The translations under genes were made by a program, and so were the position numbers. A DNA stretch of 64,000 nt from Rhodanobacter sp. C03 (GTDB lineage Bacteria > Pseudomonadota > Gammaproteobacteria > Xanthomonadales > Rhodanobacteraceae), in contig NZ_MUNT01000006.1 in assembly GCF_002001175.1 (NCBI RefSeq), positions 620,001-684,000 of the forward strand, given 5' to 3'. Positions 21,441 to 30,225 of the stretch are shown here, piece after piece (the stretch's first letter is position 1; each line of letters starts with the position of its first letter). The notes beneath the pieces were generated by a model that was given only the letters and a program-made list of their open reading frames with translations, did not search any database and had not been told where the DNA came from.

Positions 21441-22415
21441 TTGCGCCTGAGCCCCTCTCTGCCGAGGACACCGTTTCGCACATCCTGAAACTGTTCTGGT
21501 GCGCCAATCGGTAATTCCATCGAGTCCTGAACACGCTGACTACTCTGGTTACAATGGTGCAAGCAATCAGCATGCCAGTTCATCAACCCGGTACCGACAC
21601 ACCGATAAATCCCTGCATTCCCGTGCCTGATCGGCCCTGGACCAGGCGTTCTGGCAATTATCGTCCTACACCCATCCATGCTGCGCCGTACGTCTCGCAG
21701 GTGGTTCGCGCAAACCCTGATCCTGCCATGACCGGCATACCCGGTGCCGTGGATGCCCCTGCGCATGCCGAACCGGCGCCATGAGACCGAACGCCATGCT
21801 GCAGAACGACGCATTAGGTCACATGCCGACCCACATCGACGATACGCGCAGAGCGAACGGCAAGCGACGGACAAGCGGACAAGCATAGATCGCCTGTAGT
21901 GCCTGCGACAGACACGACCATGAAGCTGGCCGGCGCAATACGAAGGACGCAGCTGCCTGAGGGAAATCACGGCTCGCTGCGCCCAACTGGACTTGTCGCC
22001 GGCTAGCCGCTACTCTTTATGCCACGTGTGGTCCCATGAATAGCGCTCGCCAGTCACTTCCGGCAGCCTATGGTTTCCACCCGATGCTCTCGAACCGATC
22101 GATAAACAGTCAGTGGCGTCGTTGTTCGCCACTATGACTTGCGCCTTTGCCGTGGCTGACAACCCGGAATCGACGCACGGTGATCGTTAGCGACCTGCCT
22201 GACCGAACCACCGATGCGTGGCTTCATCATGCCCGTTGCAGCGATGGCGCCCGACGCGCCTCGGCGGAAGATATGAAAGACCGCAATACCCTGGGACGCC
22301 GCCTTACCGCCGCATTCCGAGCACGGACATTTCATGGTCACACCCATGCATGAAATGATTCCGAACGTGTTGAACGCACTGCCAGCCGCTGAAGGCGGCC
22401 CAACGACATGCATTG
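21441..22415. other. 975-bp stretch without a convincing gene
   Basis: Open frames here (for example 21437-21970 and 22132-22413, both minus) have Cys/Arg-rich translations with no recognisable domain and no ribosome site. No tRNA-like cloverleaf, terminator with T tract or long repeat was seen. The composition looks less GC-biased than the flanking genes. It may hold decayed sequence plus the scpA promoter. Confidence 0.5.
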
Positions 22416-23348
22416 ATGAGCACTGAGCCAGTCGAGCCCGAGAGCCTGGTCACCGCACCGCAAGGTGCGTTTGCGTCGGTACCGCAACAGCAGGAAATGC
22501 CGCTGGCGATCGTGCGCGGCCAGCCGATGCTGCAGATGCCCCAGGATCTGTACATCCCGCCAGACGCGCTCGAAGTCATCCTGGAGGCGTTCGAGGGACC
22601 GCTGGACCTGCTGCTGTACCTGATCCGCCGGCAGAACCTGGACATTCTGGATATCCCGGTTGCCGAGATCACCCGGCAGTACATGACCTACATCGAGCTG
22701 ATGCGCGATGTGATGCGGCTGGAACTGGCCGCCGAATACCTGCTGATGGCCGCGATCCTGGCCGAGATCAAGTCGCGGCTGCTGCTGCCGCGGCCGCCGG
22801 CCGAGGAAGGGCTGGAAGAGGATCCCCGCGCCGAACTGGTGCGGCGCCTGCAGGAGTATGAACGGTTCAAGCGGGCGGCCGAGGATATCGAAACCCTGCC
22901 CCGGCTGGAACGCGACACCGCGGTGGTGCATGCGGAAGTAGGCGAACGCAACGTGATCAAGTTGCCGCCGCCGCTCGAGCTGAGCGAGATGTTGCTGGCG
23001 CTGAAGGACGTGATGCATCGGGCCGAGTTGTTTGGCCATCACGCGATCAAGCGCGAGGCACTCAGCGTGCGCCAGCGCATGGGCGAACTGCTGAGCCGAC
23101 TGGACGACGACAGTTTCCATCGTTTTGAAAGCCTGTTCGACATCAGCGAAGGACGCCTCGGCATCGTGGTGACCTTCCTTGCAATGCTGGAGCTGGCCAA
23201 GGAAATGCTGGTCGAGATTGTCCAGGAGGAACCGCTGGCGCCGATTTACGTGAAGGCGAAAGCGAGCCACTCCGAAGAACCCGCCGAGTTGCCGGCGGAC
23301 GATACACAAGCGGGCGAATCGGCGTTGATCGAATCGTCCAACCCATGA
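22416..23348 (+). CDS. scpA: Segregation and condensation protein A
   Basis: A 310-residue kleisin of the Smc-ScpAB condensin, which bridges SMC heads and helps resolve replicated chromosomes. The ScpA hallmark FEGPLDLLLYLIRRQNLDILDIPVAEITRQY lies near residues 49-80. The winged-helix C-terminal end appears as GRLGIVVTFLAMLELAKEM near 248-266. A proline- and glutamate-rich N-terminal extension of about 40 residues precedes the domain. The first ATG in frame is at 22416; an in-frame TTG directly before it is unlikely to be used. scpB follows 35 bases later and rluB overlaps scpB, forming one operon. Confidence 0.95.
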   Translation: MSTEPVEPESLVTAPQGAFASVPQQQEMPLAIVRGQPMLQMPQDLYIPPDALEVILEAFEGPLDLLLYLIRRQNLDILDIPVAEITRQYMTYIELMRDVMRLELAAEYLLMAAILAEIKSRLLLPRPPAEEGLEEDPRAELVRRLQEYERFKRAAEDIETLPRLERDTAVVHAEVGERNVIKLPPPLELSEMLLALKDVMHRAELFGHHAIKREALSVRQRMGELLSRLDDDSFHRFESLFDISEGRLGIVVTFLAMLELAKEMLVEIVQEEPLAPIYVKAKASHSEEPAELPADDTQAGESALIESSNP

Positions 23349-23383
23349 ACAACACCTACTGAATCGGCATCCGACCCAAGGCC

Positions 23384-24256
23384 ATGCAGATCGAGCAACT
23401 CAAATCCATTATCGAGGCCGCCCTGCTGGCCTCCAGCCAGCCGATGACGGTTCATCAGCTGGGTGATCTGTTCAACGAAACTGACGAAGTCAGTCACGCG
23501 CAGATCGCCAAGGCACTGGAAACGCTGACCGATGACTGCAACGGCCGTGGCATCGAGCTGAAGGAAGTGGCTTCCGGCTTCCGCTACCAGGTGCGCCAGG
23601 ACGTGCATCCATGGATTTCGCGGATGTGGACCGAGAAACCCAGCCGCTATTCGCGCGCACTGCTGGAGACACTGGCGCTGATCGCCTACCGCCAGCCGAT
23701 CACCCGCCCCGAGATCGAACAGATCCGCGGCGTGGTGGTGTCCTCCAACATCATCAAGACGATGGAGGAGCGCGAGTGGATCCGCGTGGTCGGTTACCGC
23801 GACGTGCCCGGCAAGCCGGCGCTGTTCGGCACCACCCGCATGTTTCTCGACTACTTCAACCTGAAATCGCTGGACCAGCTGCCGCCGCTGTCGGAAATCC
23901 GCGACATGGAAGACCCGCAGTTGCGCTTCGAGCCGGAACCCTTCCCTGCCCGCATCGTGCGCGACTTGTCAGTCGATCCGGACGAGGAGGCTTCGGAAGA
24001 TAAGGAAGCCGCGCGCGCTGGTGACGAAGCACATGACCAGTCACATGCATCCGCGCACACCGCAGATGCCGACGACAACCACCCCATCACGGTCGACGCT
24101 CTGGCGCCGGCCACATCACCCGAGTCCGATGGACATGGCTCCGAACCGAGCCCATCCGCCGAGAACCCGACTACCACTGCCGATGAGGCAGCGAACCCCG
24201 CCGCGGACGTCGAAGCCGACGCCGCCGAGCAAGATACCGAGGAGTACCGCGCATGA
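23384..24256 (+). CDS. scpB: Segregation and condensation protein B
   Basis: A 290-residue ScpB. The two winged-helix domains occupy about 1-185, with YSRALLETLALIAYRQPITRPEIEQIRGV and the later VGYRDVPGKPALFGTT as family marks. ScpB dimers stabilise the ScpA kleisin on SMC. Residues from about 190 onward form a strongly acidic, low-complexity tail (many Asp, Glu, Ala, Pro and Thr), longer than in most ScpB proteins. The last four bases overlap the start of rluB (ATGA), which implies coupled translation. Confidence 0.95.
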   Translation: MQIEQLKSIIEAALLASSQPMTVHQLGDLFNETDEVSHAQIAKALETLTDDCNGRGIELKEVASGFRYQVRQDVHPWISRMWTEKPSRYSRALLETLALIAYRQPITRPEIEQIRGVVVSSNIIKTMEEREWIRVVGYRDVPGKPALFGTTRMFLDYFNLKSLDQLPPLSEIRDMEDPQLRFEPEPFPARIVRDLSVDPDEEASEDKEAARAGDEAHDQSHASAHTADADDNHPITVDALAPATSPESDGHGSEPSPSAENPTTTADEAANPAADVEADAAEQDTEEYRA

Positions 24257-25851
24257 CTGCGCCGCAGAAATCCGTTCTATCCCTGAAGCGCGAACCGCGC
24301 AACGACGCCGCTGCCACCCAGATCGAGGAGCGCCTGCACAAGGTGCTGGCCAACGCCGGCCTCGGCTCGCGCCGCATGCTCGAACAGCGCATCCAGTCCG
24401 GCGAAGTCGAACTGAATGGCACACCGGCCGGGATCGGCGCCAGCGTGCATGCCGGTGACCGCGTGGTGCTCGACGGCAAGCAGTTCGTCGTCGCCACCGA
24501 TAATCGTGACGACACCGAGGTGCTGGTCTACCACAAGCCCGAGGGCGTGCTGACCACGCGCGACGACCCCGAAGGTCGCCCCACCGTGTTCGAACAGCTG
24601 CCGCGCCTGAAGGGCGCGCGCTGGGTCGCCGTGGGTCGCCTGGACATCAACACCACCGGTTTGTTGCTGCTGACCACCGACGGTGAACTGGCCAATGGCC
24701 TGATGCACCCGAAGAGCGGCCTCGAACGCGAATACCTGTGCCGCGTGCATGGTGAGGTGCCGGACGAGATCATCGAAAAGCTGAAGGCGGGCGTGGAACT
24801 GGACGACGGCCCTGCCCGTTTCGACGAGATCGCCGTGATCAGCCGCGGCGGCAGCCACAGCTGGTTCCGTGTGGTGATCCGCGAGGGTCGCAACCGCGAA
24901 GTGCGTCGTTTGTGGGATTCGCAGGGTTTCCTGGTCAGCCGCCTCAAGCGCATCCGCTACGGCAAGATCGAACTGCCGCGCAACCTGCGTCGCGGCGAAT
25001 GCGAAGCGCTCGACGCGGAAGCGGTCAAGCAGCTGCGTCAGACCACCGGCCTCGGTGCGCCGCAGCCGGTGCTGACGCTGAGCCCGGTGCTGCACCAGCG
25101 CCGCGCCAACCGCAACGTCACCGAATATCGTCCCGAAAGCGGCAGCAGCAAAGCCTGGACCGGCGGTCAGGACGAGGCACGCGAACTGCGCGCGTACGAT
25201 CGCATCCGCGAGGAACCCGTGCGTGGCCGCAAGCCACCGCGTCGCGACGGCAAGGAAGTCAACGGCAATCTCGCCCGCCCCGAACGCGGTACCGGTGGCG
25301 GCCGGGGTCGGCGCGTGGCGCCGGGTCAGGAGCTACCGTCGGTGCGTACGTGGTTCGCCGGCGAAAGTCGTGAAGGTGGCGGTCGTCCCGGTGGTGCGCC
25401 GCGCGGCAATGCCGCGGGTGGCGCCCCTGGTAATCGCCGCCCTGCCGGTGGTGGCAAGCCGTTTGGTGCGCGCACCGGTGGTGAGGGTCGTGGTGCAGGC
25501 AGTCCCTACAGTGGCTTCGGTGGCGAATCGCGCGGCACCGGCGGCAATCGCGCACCTGCTGGTCGCCCGCAGGGTCAGGGCAATCAGGCTCATGGCAACC
25601 AGGCGCACGGCAATTCGTCCTACGGCAACCAGGCCCACGGCAATGCACGTCCGCAGGGCCAGGGCGGCGCGCGTCCGCAAGGCAGCGGTCGTCCGCAGGG
25701 CCAGGGTGGCAATCGCCCGCAGGGCCAAGGCCGACCACAGGGTCAAGGTGGCAATCGCCCGCAAGGTGGTGGTGCCCGTCCCCAGGGTCACGGTGGCGCA
25801 CCCGGTGGCCGGCCACATGGACGTGGCGGCAATCGTTCGGGCAATCGCTGA
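24253..25851 (+). CDS. rluB: 23S rRNA pseudouridine synthase RluB with long Gly/Gln/Arg tail
   Basis: A 532-residue protein. Residues 1 to about 275 form a complete RsuA/RluB-type enzyme: an S4-like RNA-binding domain (HKVLANAGLGSRRMLEQRI at about 29-47), the catalytic motif GRLDINTTGLLLLTTDG with its Asp, and GRNREVRRLW. RluB makes pseudouridine 2605 (E. coli numbering) in 23S rRNA. The remaining 250 or so residues are low complexity, rich in Gly, Arg, Pro, Gln and Asn, with repeats such as RPQGQGGN and NQAHG. Such extensions are known in other Xanthomonadales RluB proteins and resemble RGG-type RNA-binding tails. The start overlaps the scpB stop. Confidence 0.93.
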   Translation: MTAPQKSVLSLKREPRNDAAATQIEERLHKVLANAGLGSRRMLEQRIQSGEVELNGTPAGIGASVHAGDRVVLDGKQFVVATDNRDDTEVLVYHKPEGVLTTRDDPEGRPTVFEQLPRLKGARWVAVGRLDINTTGLLLLTTDGELANGLMHPKSGLEREYLCRVHGEVPDEIIEKLKAGVELDDGPARFDEIAVISRGGSHSWFRVVIREGRNREVRRLWDSQGFLVSRLKRIRYGKIELPRNLRRGECEALDAEAVKQLRQTTGLGAPQPVLTLSPVLHQRRANRNVTEYRPESGSSKAWTGGQDEARELRAYDRIREEPVRGRKPPRRDGKEVNGNLARPERGTGGGRGRRVAPGQELPSVRTWFAGESREGGGRPGGAPRGNAAGGAPGNRRPAGGGKPFGARTGGEGRGAGSPYSGFGGESRGTGGNRAPAGRPQGQGNQAHGNQAHGNSSYGNQAHGNARPQGQGGARPQGSGRPQGQGGNRPQGQGRPQGQGGNRPQGGGARPQGHGGAPGGRPHGRGGNRSGNR

Positions 25852-25888
25852 GCCTCGGCTCGATCTGATGACGCGAAAAAGCTGACCG

Positions 25889-26233
25889 ATGGTACGCATC
25901 TATCACAACAACCGCTGCTCCAAGTCGCGCGCCACACTGGCGTTGCTGGAGCAGCATGTCGGCGCGTGCGAGGTGATCCATTACCTCGAGACGCCGCCAA
26001 GCACCGCCGAACTGACCGTGCTTCTGAAGCAGCTCGGCATGGGCGCACGCGAACTGCTGCGCACCGGCGAAGTGGAATATCAGTCACTCGGCCTGGATGA
26101 CCCCGCACTCGACGATGCAGCGTTGATGGCAGCGATGGCAGCGCATCCGAAACTGATCGAGCGCCCGATCGTGGTTGCCAAAGGCAAGGCAATCATCGGA
26201 CGGCCACCGGAAGCGGTGCTGGCAATACTCTGA
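25889..26233 (+). CDS. arsC: ArsC-family arsenate reductase (glutaredoxin type)
   Basis: A 114-residue thioredoxin-fold protein. The catalytic Cys 10 is in HNNRCSKSR, the usual ArsC active-site loop, and a late RPIVVAKGKAIIGRP block supplies the conserved Arg and cis-Pro region. Members reduce arsenate with glutathione/glutaredoxin, but many chromosomal copies (YfgD/ArsC2 type) have no proven arsenate role. No ars operon genes are nearby; it follows rluB by 37 bases, perhaps by read-through. The family is certain, the physiological role is not. Confidence 0.88.
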   Translation: MVRIYHNNRCSKSRATLALLEQHVGACEVIHYLETPPSTAELTVLLKQLGMGARELLRTGEVEYQSLGLDDPALDDAALMAAMAAHPKLIERPIVVAKGKAIIGRPPEAVLAIL

Positions 26234-26293
26234 TCCGCTGCCCTTCATGCTGACCGCTGCGATGCGCCCTTCAACGTACCGCGGCAGACGTCC

Positions 26294-27013
26294 TCATTGC
26301 AGGTCGAGCACCTGGCGATCGCCATCGCGACGATGCTGTTCCTTCTGGTTGAAGCTGGCCATGCAGCTGTCGCGCTTGATCATCACGCAGTCCAGATAAT
26401 CGGACGCCTCCACCAGCGCCCCGCGTACGGCCTTGCCGGCCGGCGTGTTCTTCTTCTGGCTGAAGGTGCCACCAAGGCCATCGCGCAGATAACCACCGAT
26501 GCCGACCTGCGTATTCGTGGTATTCCCTTCGACCGTGCGCGAATACACCACTTCGCTGGTTTCCGAGTCGATTACGCGCAGGTCGATCGCGATATACGCC
26601 TGGCTCTTGCCACCACCGAACGACATGCCGTGAAAACTCAGGCCGCCACCGGTATGACTGGTGTCTTCGGTATATGAAGTGACGGCGCCGGTGATGAGGT
26701 AGTGCGCACCGGTGATATTGCCGGTGCGTGGACCGCTACCCTGACGCACCCGGCCGGAACTGGCCAGATCCTGCTCGCCGATCACGGCGCCCAGCTTCTG
26801 TCGTTCGACTACGTTGAAATCGCCGGTGGAGCTGAGTTCATTGCTCAGTGCATCCGATAACTGGCGGCCGACATCTCCACCCCACCAATATGCAGAACTG
26901 GTCTGATTGGTGAACTCCGAGACAGCGATCGTCGGACGACCGGACTGCGCCGCTGCTGCGCCCGAAAGCAGGCACACACCGAGTGCGCAACCAAGGTTAA
27001 GGATCGGCTTCAT
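26294..27013 (-). CDS. CsgG-like secreted protein, not lipidated
   Basis: A 239-residue CsgG/HfaB-like protein. The N-terminal signal peptide (1 to about 22, AAAAQ) lacks a usable lipobox, unlike true curli-pore CsgG, which is a lipoprotein. The CsgG-domain pattern follows: PTIAVSEFTNQTS, LSDALSNELSSTGDFNVVERQKL and GAHYLITGAVTSY, then IAIDLRVIDSETSEVVYSRTVEG. No csgA, csgB, csgE or csgF neighbours are present, so a curli role is unlikely. Similar orphan proteins are thought to act in the periplasm or envelope. It stands alone and converges on arsC. Confidence 0.82.
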   Translation of the reverse strand: MKPILNLGCALGVCLLSGAAAAQSGRPTIAVSEFTNQTSSAYWWGGDVGRQLSDALSNELSSTGDFNVVERQKLGAVIGEQDLASSGRVRQGSGPRTGNITGAHYLITGAVTSYTEDTSHTGGGLSFHGMSFGGGKSQAYIAIDLRVIDSETSEVVYSRTVEGNTTNTQVGIGGYLRDGLGGTFSQKKNTPAGKAVRGALVEASDYLDCVMIKRDSCMASFNQKEQHRRDGDRQVLDLQ

Positions 27014-27130
27014 GGCATTCTCCGTGATGCAGGGGCGCCCGCCGCCGGCCTGCTGTTCACAGCGAATCTTAGAGTTGCGGTATGGCTGCCGATATTCTTC
27101 GGCTGGTCTATATCCGACGACCGAGGCAGC

Positions 27131-27931
27131 TCACCCCGGATCGAGGGTGAAGCTGTCGGCATCCATCCATGCGGGGAACCGTTCGCGATGTGCCAGCAAC
27201 GGCGCCGGATCCAAGGTAACTGTCACCACCTGCTCCTGCGTACCCAGTTCGACCAGCGGCTCCCCGACCGGGTCGATCACCGCGCTGTCGCCGGCATACG
27301 GCAGTTCGTTGCCATCCACGCCAACCCGGTTCACCCCGATCACGTAGCTGAGGTTCTCGATCGCGCGTGCACGCAACAGCGTGCGCCACGGGCCGCGGCG
27401 CGGTGCCGGCCAGTTCGCCACGAACAGCGCCAGATCGTATTCCATGCCACCACCGGCGGAGGCCAACCGGCGATTGCGCAGCCATACCGGGAAGCGCAGG
27501 TCGTAGCAAACCTGCGGCAGGATGCGCCAGCCCTTCAACTCCACGATCAGCCGCTCGTTGCCGCCGCCGTAGCGGGTGTGCTCACCGGCCATGCGGAACA
27601 GGTGGCGCTTGTCGTATTGCGCGAAGCTGCCATCCGGCTTTACCCACAGCAGACGGTTATAGACGGTATCGTTTTCGCGGATCGCCAGGCTGCCGCAGAT
27701 CACCGCGGCCACCTCGATAGCCAGCGCGCGCAACCAGGCCACGCCCTCGCCGTCCATCGTCGAAGCACTAGCCTGGGTGTCGTTGCTGAAGCCCGACAGG
27801 AAGGTCTCCGGCAACACGATCAGGTCGCTGCCTTTCGCCTGCCGCACCAGCGCGCCGTAGTAGTCGCGATTGGCCGGCGCGTCGTGCCAGCGGGTGGCGC
27901 CCTGTACCAGCGAGACTCTTAAAGCTTGCAT
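27131..27931 (-). CDS. Omega-amidase (nitrilase superfamily, YafV-like)
   Basis: A 266-residue carbon-nitrogen hydrolase with the complete catalytic set: Glu 42 (LPETFLSGF), Lys 108 (YDKRHLFRM) and Cys 142 (QVCYDLRFPVW). The pattern is that of YafV/Nit2 omega-amidases, which hydrolyse alpha-ketoglutaramate and alpha-ketosuccinamate. The ATG at 27931 begins the first strand (MQALRVSLVQG); the frame extends 16 codons upstream into the previous gene without support. The start overlaps the end of the transaminase by 13 bases. Transaminase plus omega-amidase forms the pathway that regenerates methionine from its keto acid using glutamine. Confidence 0.92.
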   Translation of the reverse strand: MQALRVSLVQGATRWHDAPANRDYYGALVRQAKGSDLIVLPETFLSGFSNDTQASASTMDGEGVAWLRALAIEVAAVICGSLAIRENDTVYNRLLWVKPDGSFAQYDKRHLFRMAGEHTRYGGGNERLIVELKGWRILPQVCYDLRFPVWLRNRRLASAGGGMEYDLALFVANWPAPRRGPWRTLLRARAIENLSYVIGVNRVGVDGNELPYAGDSAVIDPVGEPLVELGTQEQVVTVTLDPAPLLAHRERFPAWMDADSFTLDPG

Positions 27932-29067
27932 AGCCGCTCCGCCGCTGCATCCATCGTCGCATCGCTCTTGGCGAAGCACAGTCGCAGCAAGCGCGTGCCC
28001 GGTGCGGTTTCGTAGAACGGCGTCAACGGGATCGCCGCCACACCGCCCTGCTCCACCAGCCAGCGATTGAAGGAGAGGTCATCCTCGTCGCGGATCGCCG
28101 AGTAGTCGACCAGCTGGAAATAACCACCCGGCACATCGAGCAGCTTGAACCGCGACGGCGCCAGCAGCGCGCGGAAACGGTCGCGCTTGGCCTGATAGAA
28201 CGCCGGCAATTCCAGGTAATGCTCCGGATGGCTGGCCAGGAATTCTCCAAACGCTACCTGCGCAGGATGAAAGGTGCAGAACGTCAGGTACTGGTGCACC
28301 TTGCGAAACTCAGCCGACAGCGCGGCCGGCGCCACGGCATAACCGACCTTCCAACCGGTGCAGTGATAGGTCTTGCCGAACGAGGACACCACGATGCTGC
28401 GCTCGGCCAGCTCCGGGTGACGCAGCACGCTCTCATGCTGCGCGCCGTCGTAAACGATGTGCTCGTACACCTCGTCGGACAGCACCACGATGGAAGTGTT
28501 GCGCACGATCGCCGCCAGCTCTTCCAGATCCTCCGCCGACAGTACCGAGCCGGACGGATTGTGCGGGCTGTTGATCAGGATCATCCGCGTCTTCGGCGTC
28601 ACTGCATCGCGCACGCGCTGCCAGTCGATAGCGAAGGTAGGCACGGTCAACGGGATATGCACCGCACGCGCGCCCTGCAGATCGATGGCCGGCTCGTAGC
28701 AGTCGTAGGCCGGATCGAACACGATCACTTCCTCACCGGCACGCACCACCGCAGCGATCGCCGCAAAGATCGCCTCGGTGGCGCCGGAAGTCACCGTGAT
28801 GTCGGTGTCGACGTTGAGCTTGCGGCCATACAGCCGTGCGGTCTTCAGTGCGATCTGTTCACGCAGGGGCGCCGTGCCATGCATCGGCGCGTACTGGTTG
28901 CGGCCTTCGTTCATCGCACGGGCCAACGCATCACGCAACGGTTGCGGCGGCTCGAAGTCGGGAAAGCCCTGGCCCAGGTTCACGGCTTTGTGTTCCAGCG
29001 CCAGCTGGCTCATCACACTGAAGATGGTGGTGCCGACTTTCGGGAGCTTGGTTTCAATCATCATCAT
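27919..29067 (-). CDS. ybdL: PLP-dependent methionine aminotransferase (YbdL-like)
   Basis: A 382-residue class I aminotransferase, closest in my reading to E. coli YbdL, which prefers methionine and accepts glutamine-type donors. The PLP lysine is Lys 232 in SFGKTYHCTGWKVGY. NLGQGFPDFEPP (30-41), the SPHNPSG loop (167-173) and LLRLCFAK near the end are all conserved. It is the first gene of a two-gene unit with the omega-amidase. Together with mtnA at 57618 this suggests a methionine-salvage branch. Three consecutive ATGs open the frame, so the exact first residue is uncertain. Confidence 0.9.
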   Translation of the reverse strand: MMMIETKLPKVGTTIFSVMSQLALEHKAVNLGQGFPDFEPPQPLRDALARAMNEGRNQYAPMHGTAPLREQIALKTARLYGRKLNVDTDITVTSGATEAIFAAIAAVVRAGEEVIVFDPAYDCYEPAIDLQGARAVHIPLTVPTFAIDWQRVRDAVTPKTRMILINSPHNPSGSVLSAEDLEELAAIVRNTSIVVLSDEVYEHIVYDGAQHESVLRHPELAERSIVVSSFGKTYHCTGWKVGYAVAPAALSAEFRKVHQYLTFCTFHPAQVAFGEFLASHPEHYLELPAFYQAKRDRFRALLAPSRFKLLDVPGGYFQLVDYSAIRDEDDLSFNRWLVEQGGVAAIPLTPFYETAPGTRLLRLCFAKSDATMDAAAERLCKL

Positions 29068-29138
29068 TCAGCCGTATGGATGTCCATAAAGGTTCAAGCG
29101 TAGCGTATGGCGCCACTGCGTGCATCACAACGAACCAA

Positions 29139-30113
29139 TCACGGCCGGGGCAGATCTTCCAGCGGGCGCAGCTTGCACTGTTCGTGTTTCAGCAAGGTCG
29201 TGGCCGGCAGCCGTTCGGCCAGGAAATCGACCAGCGCGCGTACGCCAGGCAACATGCCGCGCCGGCTGGGGTAGACGAAGTGCATGGTGCCCTCGGGTAC
29301 GCTCCAATCCGGCAACACCACTTCAAGCTCGCCGCGAGCGATCGCCGGAGCACAGACGAACTCCGGCAACAGCGCCACGCCCAGGCCACGTCGGGCGGAT
29401 TCCAGCAGCACCGCGAAATCACCGGTGATCAGGCGCGCCTGCACCTCCACATTGACCTGCTCGCCGTTCGCCCCGATCAGCTCCCACACCTGTGCGCCTT
29501 CGTGCTCGCGCATCGACAGCGCCGGCAGCTTGGCCAGTTCCTCCGGTGTCGCCGGACGCCCCTGCGCTTTCAGCAGCGCGGGGCTGGCCACCAGCTTGGT
29601 GCGCGACTGGCCGAAACTGCGCATCACCAGGTTTGCATCGCTGTCCAGCTTGCTGCGCACCCGGATCGCCAGATCGTAGCCTTCGCCAATCACGTCGACG
29701 CGGCGATTGCTGGCCAGCAGCCGCACCTGCATCTTCGGATACTGCATGAGGAAATCCGGCAGCAAGTACGCCAGCACCGTCTGCGCCAGTGATTCCGGAC
29801 AGCTCAGCCGCACCACGCCGCGGGGTTCGGCGCGCAATTCATCCACCGCATCCTGCGCCGCCTGCGCCTCTTCCAGCACGGCACGACAATGTGTGTAAAA
29901 GCGCTCGCCGACTTCGGTCACCACGAAACGCCGCGTAGTCCGTTGCAGCAGGCGCACGCCAAGCCGCTCCTCCAGTTGGGCCACGCGCTTGCTCAGGCGC
30001 GATTTCGGCACCCCCAGCGCCCGGCCGGCCGCGGAAAAGCCGCCGTGCTCGACCACTGCGGCAAAGAAGTACAGATCGTTGAGGTCCTGCAGGGCGCCGC
30101 TCAATACTGTCAT
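29139..30113 (-). CDS. LysR-family regulator, probable azoR controller
   Basis: A 324-residue LysR-type regulator with an N-terminal winged helix-turn-helix (FSAAGRALGVPKSRLSKRVAQLE, about 26-48, a Lys/Arg-rich recognition helix typical of the DsdC/CrgA-like group). A periplasmic-binding-type effector domain follows (about 95-300). It is divergent from the azoreductase gene across a 112-bp gap, the classic arrangement of a LysR gene with its target. The effector is unknown; quinone or electrophile sensing is an inference from the neighbour. Confidence 0.88.
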   Translation of the reverse strand: MTVLSGALQDLNDLYFFAAVVEHGGFSAAGRALGVPKSRLSKRVAQLEERLGVRLLQRTTRRFVVTEVGERFYTHCRAVLEEAQAAQDAVDELRAEPRGVVRLSCPESLAQTVLAYLLPDFLMQYPKMQVRLLASNRRVDVIGEGYDLAIRVRSKLDSDANLVMRSFGQSRTKLVASPALLKAQGRPATPEELAKLPALSMREHEGAQVWELIGANGEQVNVEVQARLITGDFAVLLESARRGLGVALLPEFVCAPAIARGELEVVLPDWSVPEGTMHFVYPSRRGMLPGVRALVDFLAERLPATTLLKHEQCKLRPLEDLPRP

Positions 30114-30225
30114 GATTGTTTCCCAAGGAAGACGATACGTCCGATAACCGCCATCTTATCGCCGCATTGTTCCAAATATATCCTGATCACATCGCCGCTT
30201 CGTCGGCCCGACCAGGAACCTCACC

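Noticed and set aside
21437-21970. 177-residue minus-strand frame
   Set aside because: Cys/Arg/His-rich, no ribosome site, no domain; it also runs into the PilZ gene start.
22132-22335. Minus-strand frame beginning MKCPCSECGG, like a phage Ogr/Delta zinc protein
   Set aside because: Only the first Cys pair fits; the rest has no second Cys pair or other family residues, and no phage genes are nearby.
25560-25810. Short direct repeats that look CRISPR-like at first sight
   Set aside because: They are in frame within the rluB tail (RPQGQGG, NQAHG), irregular in spacing and without unique spacers.
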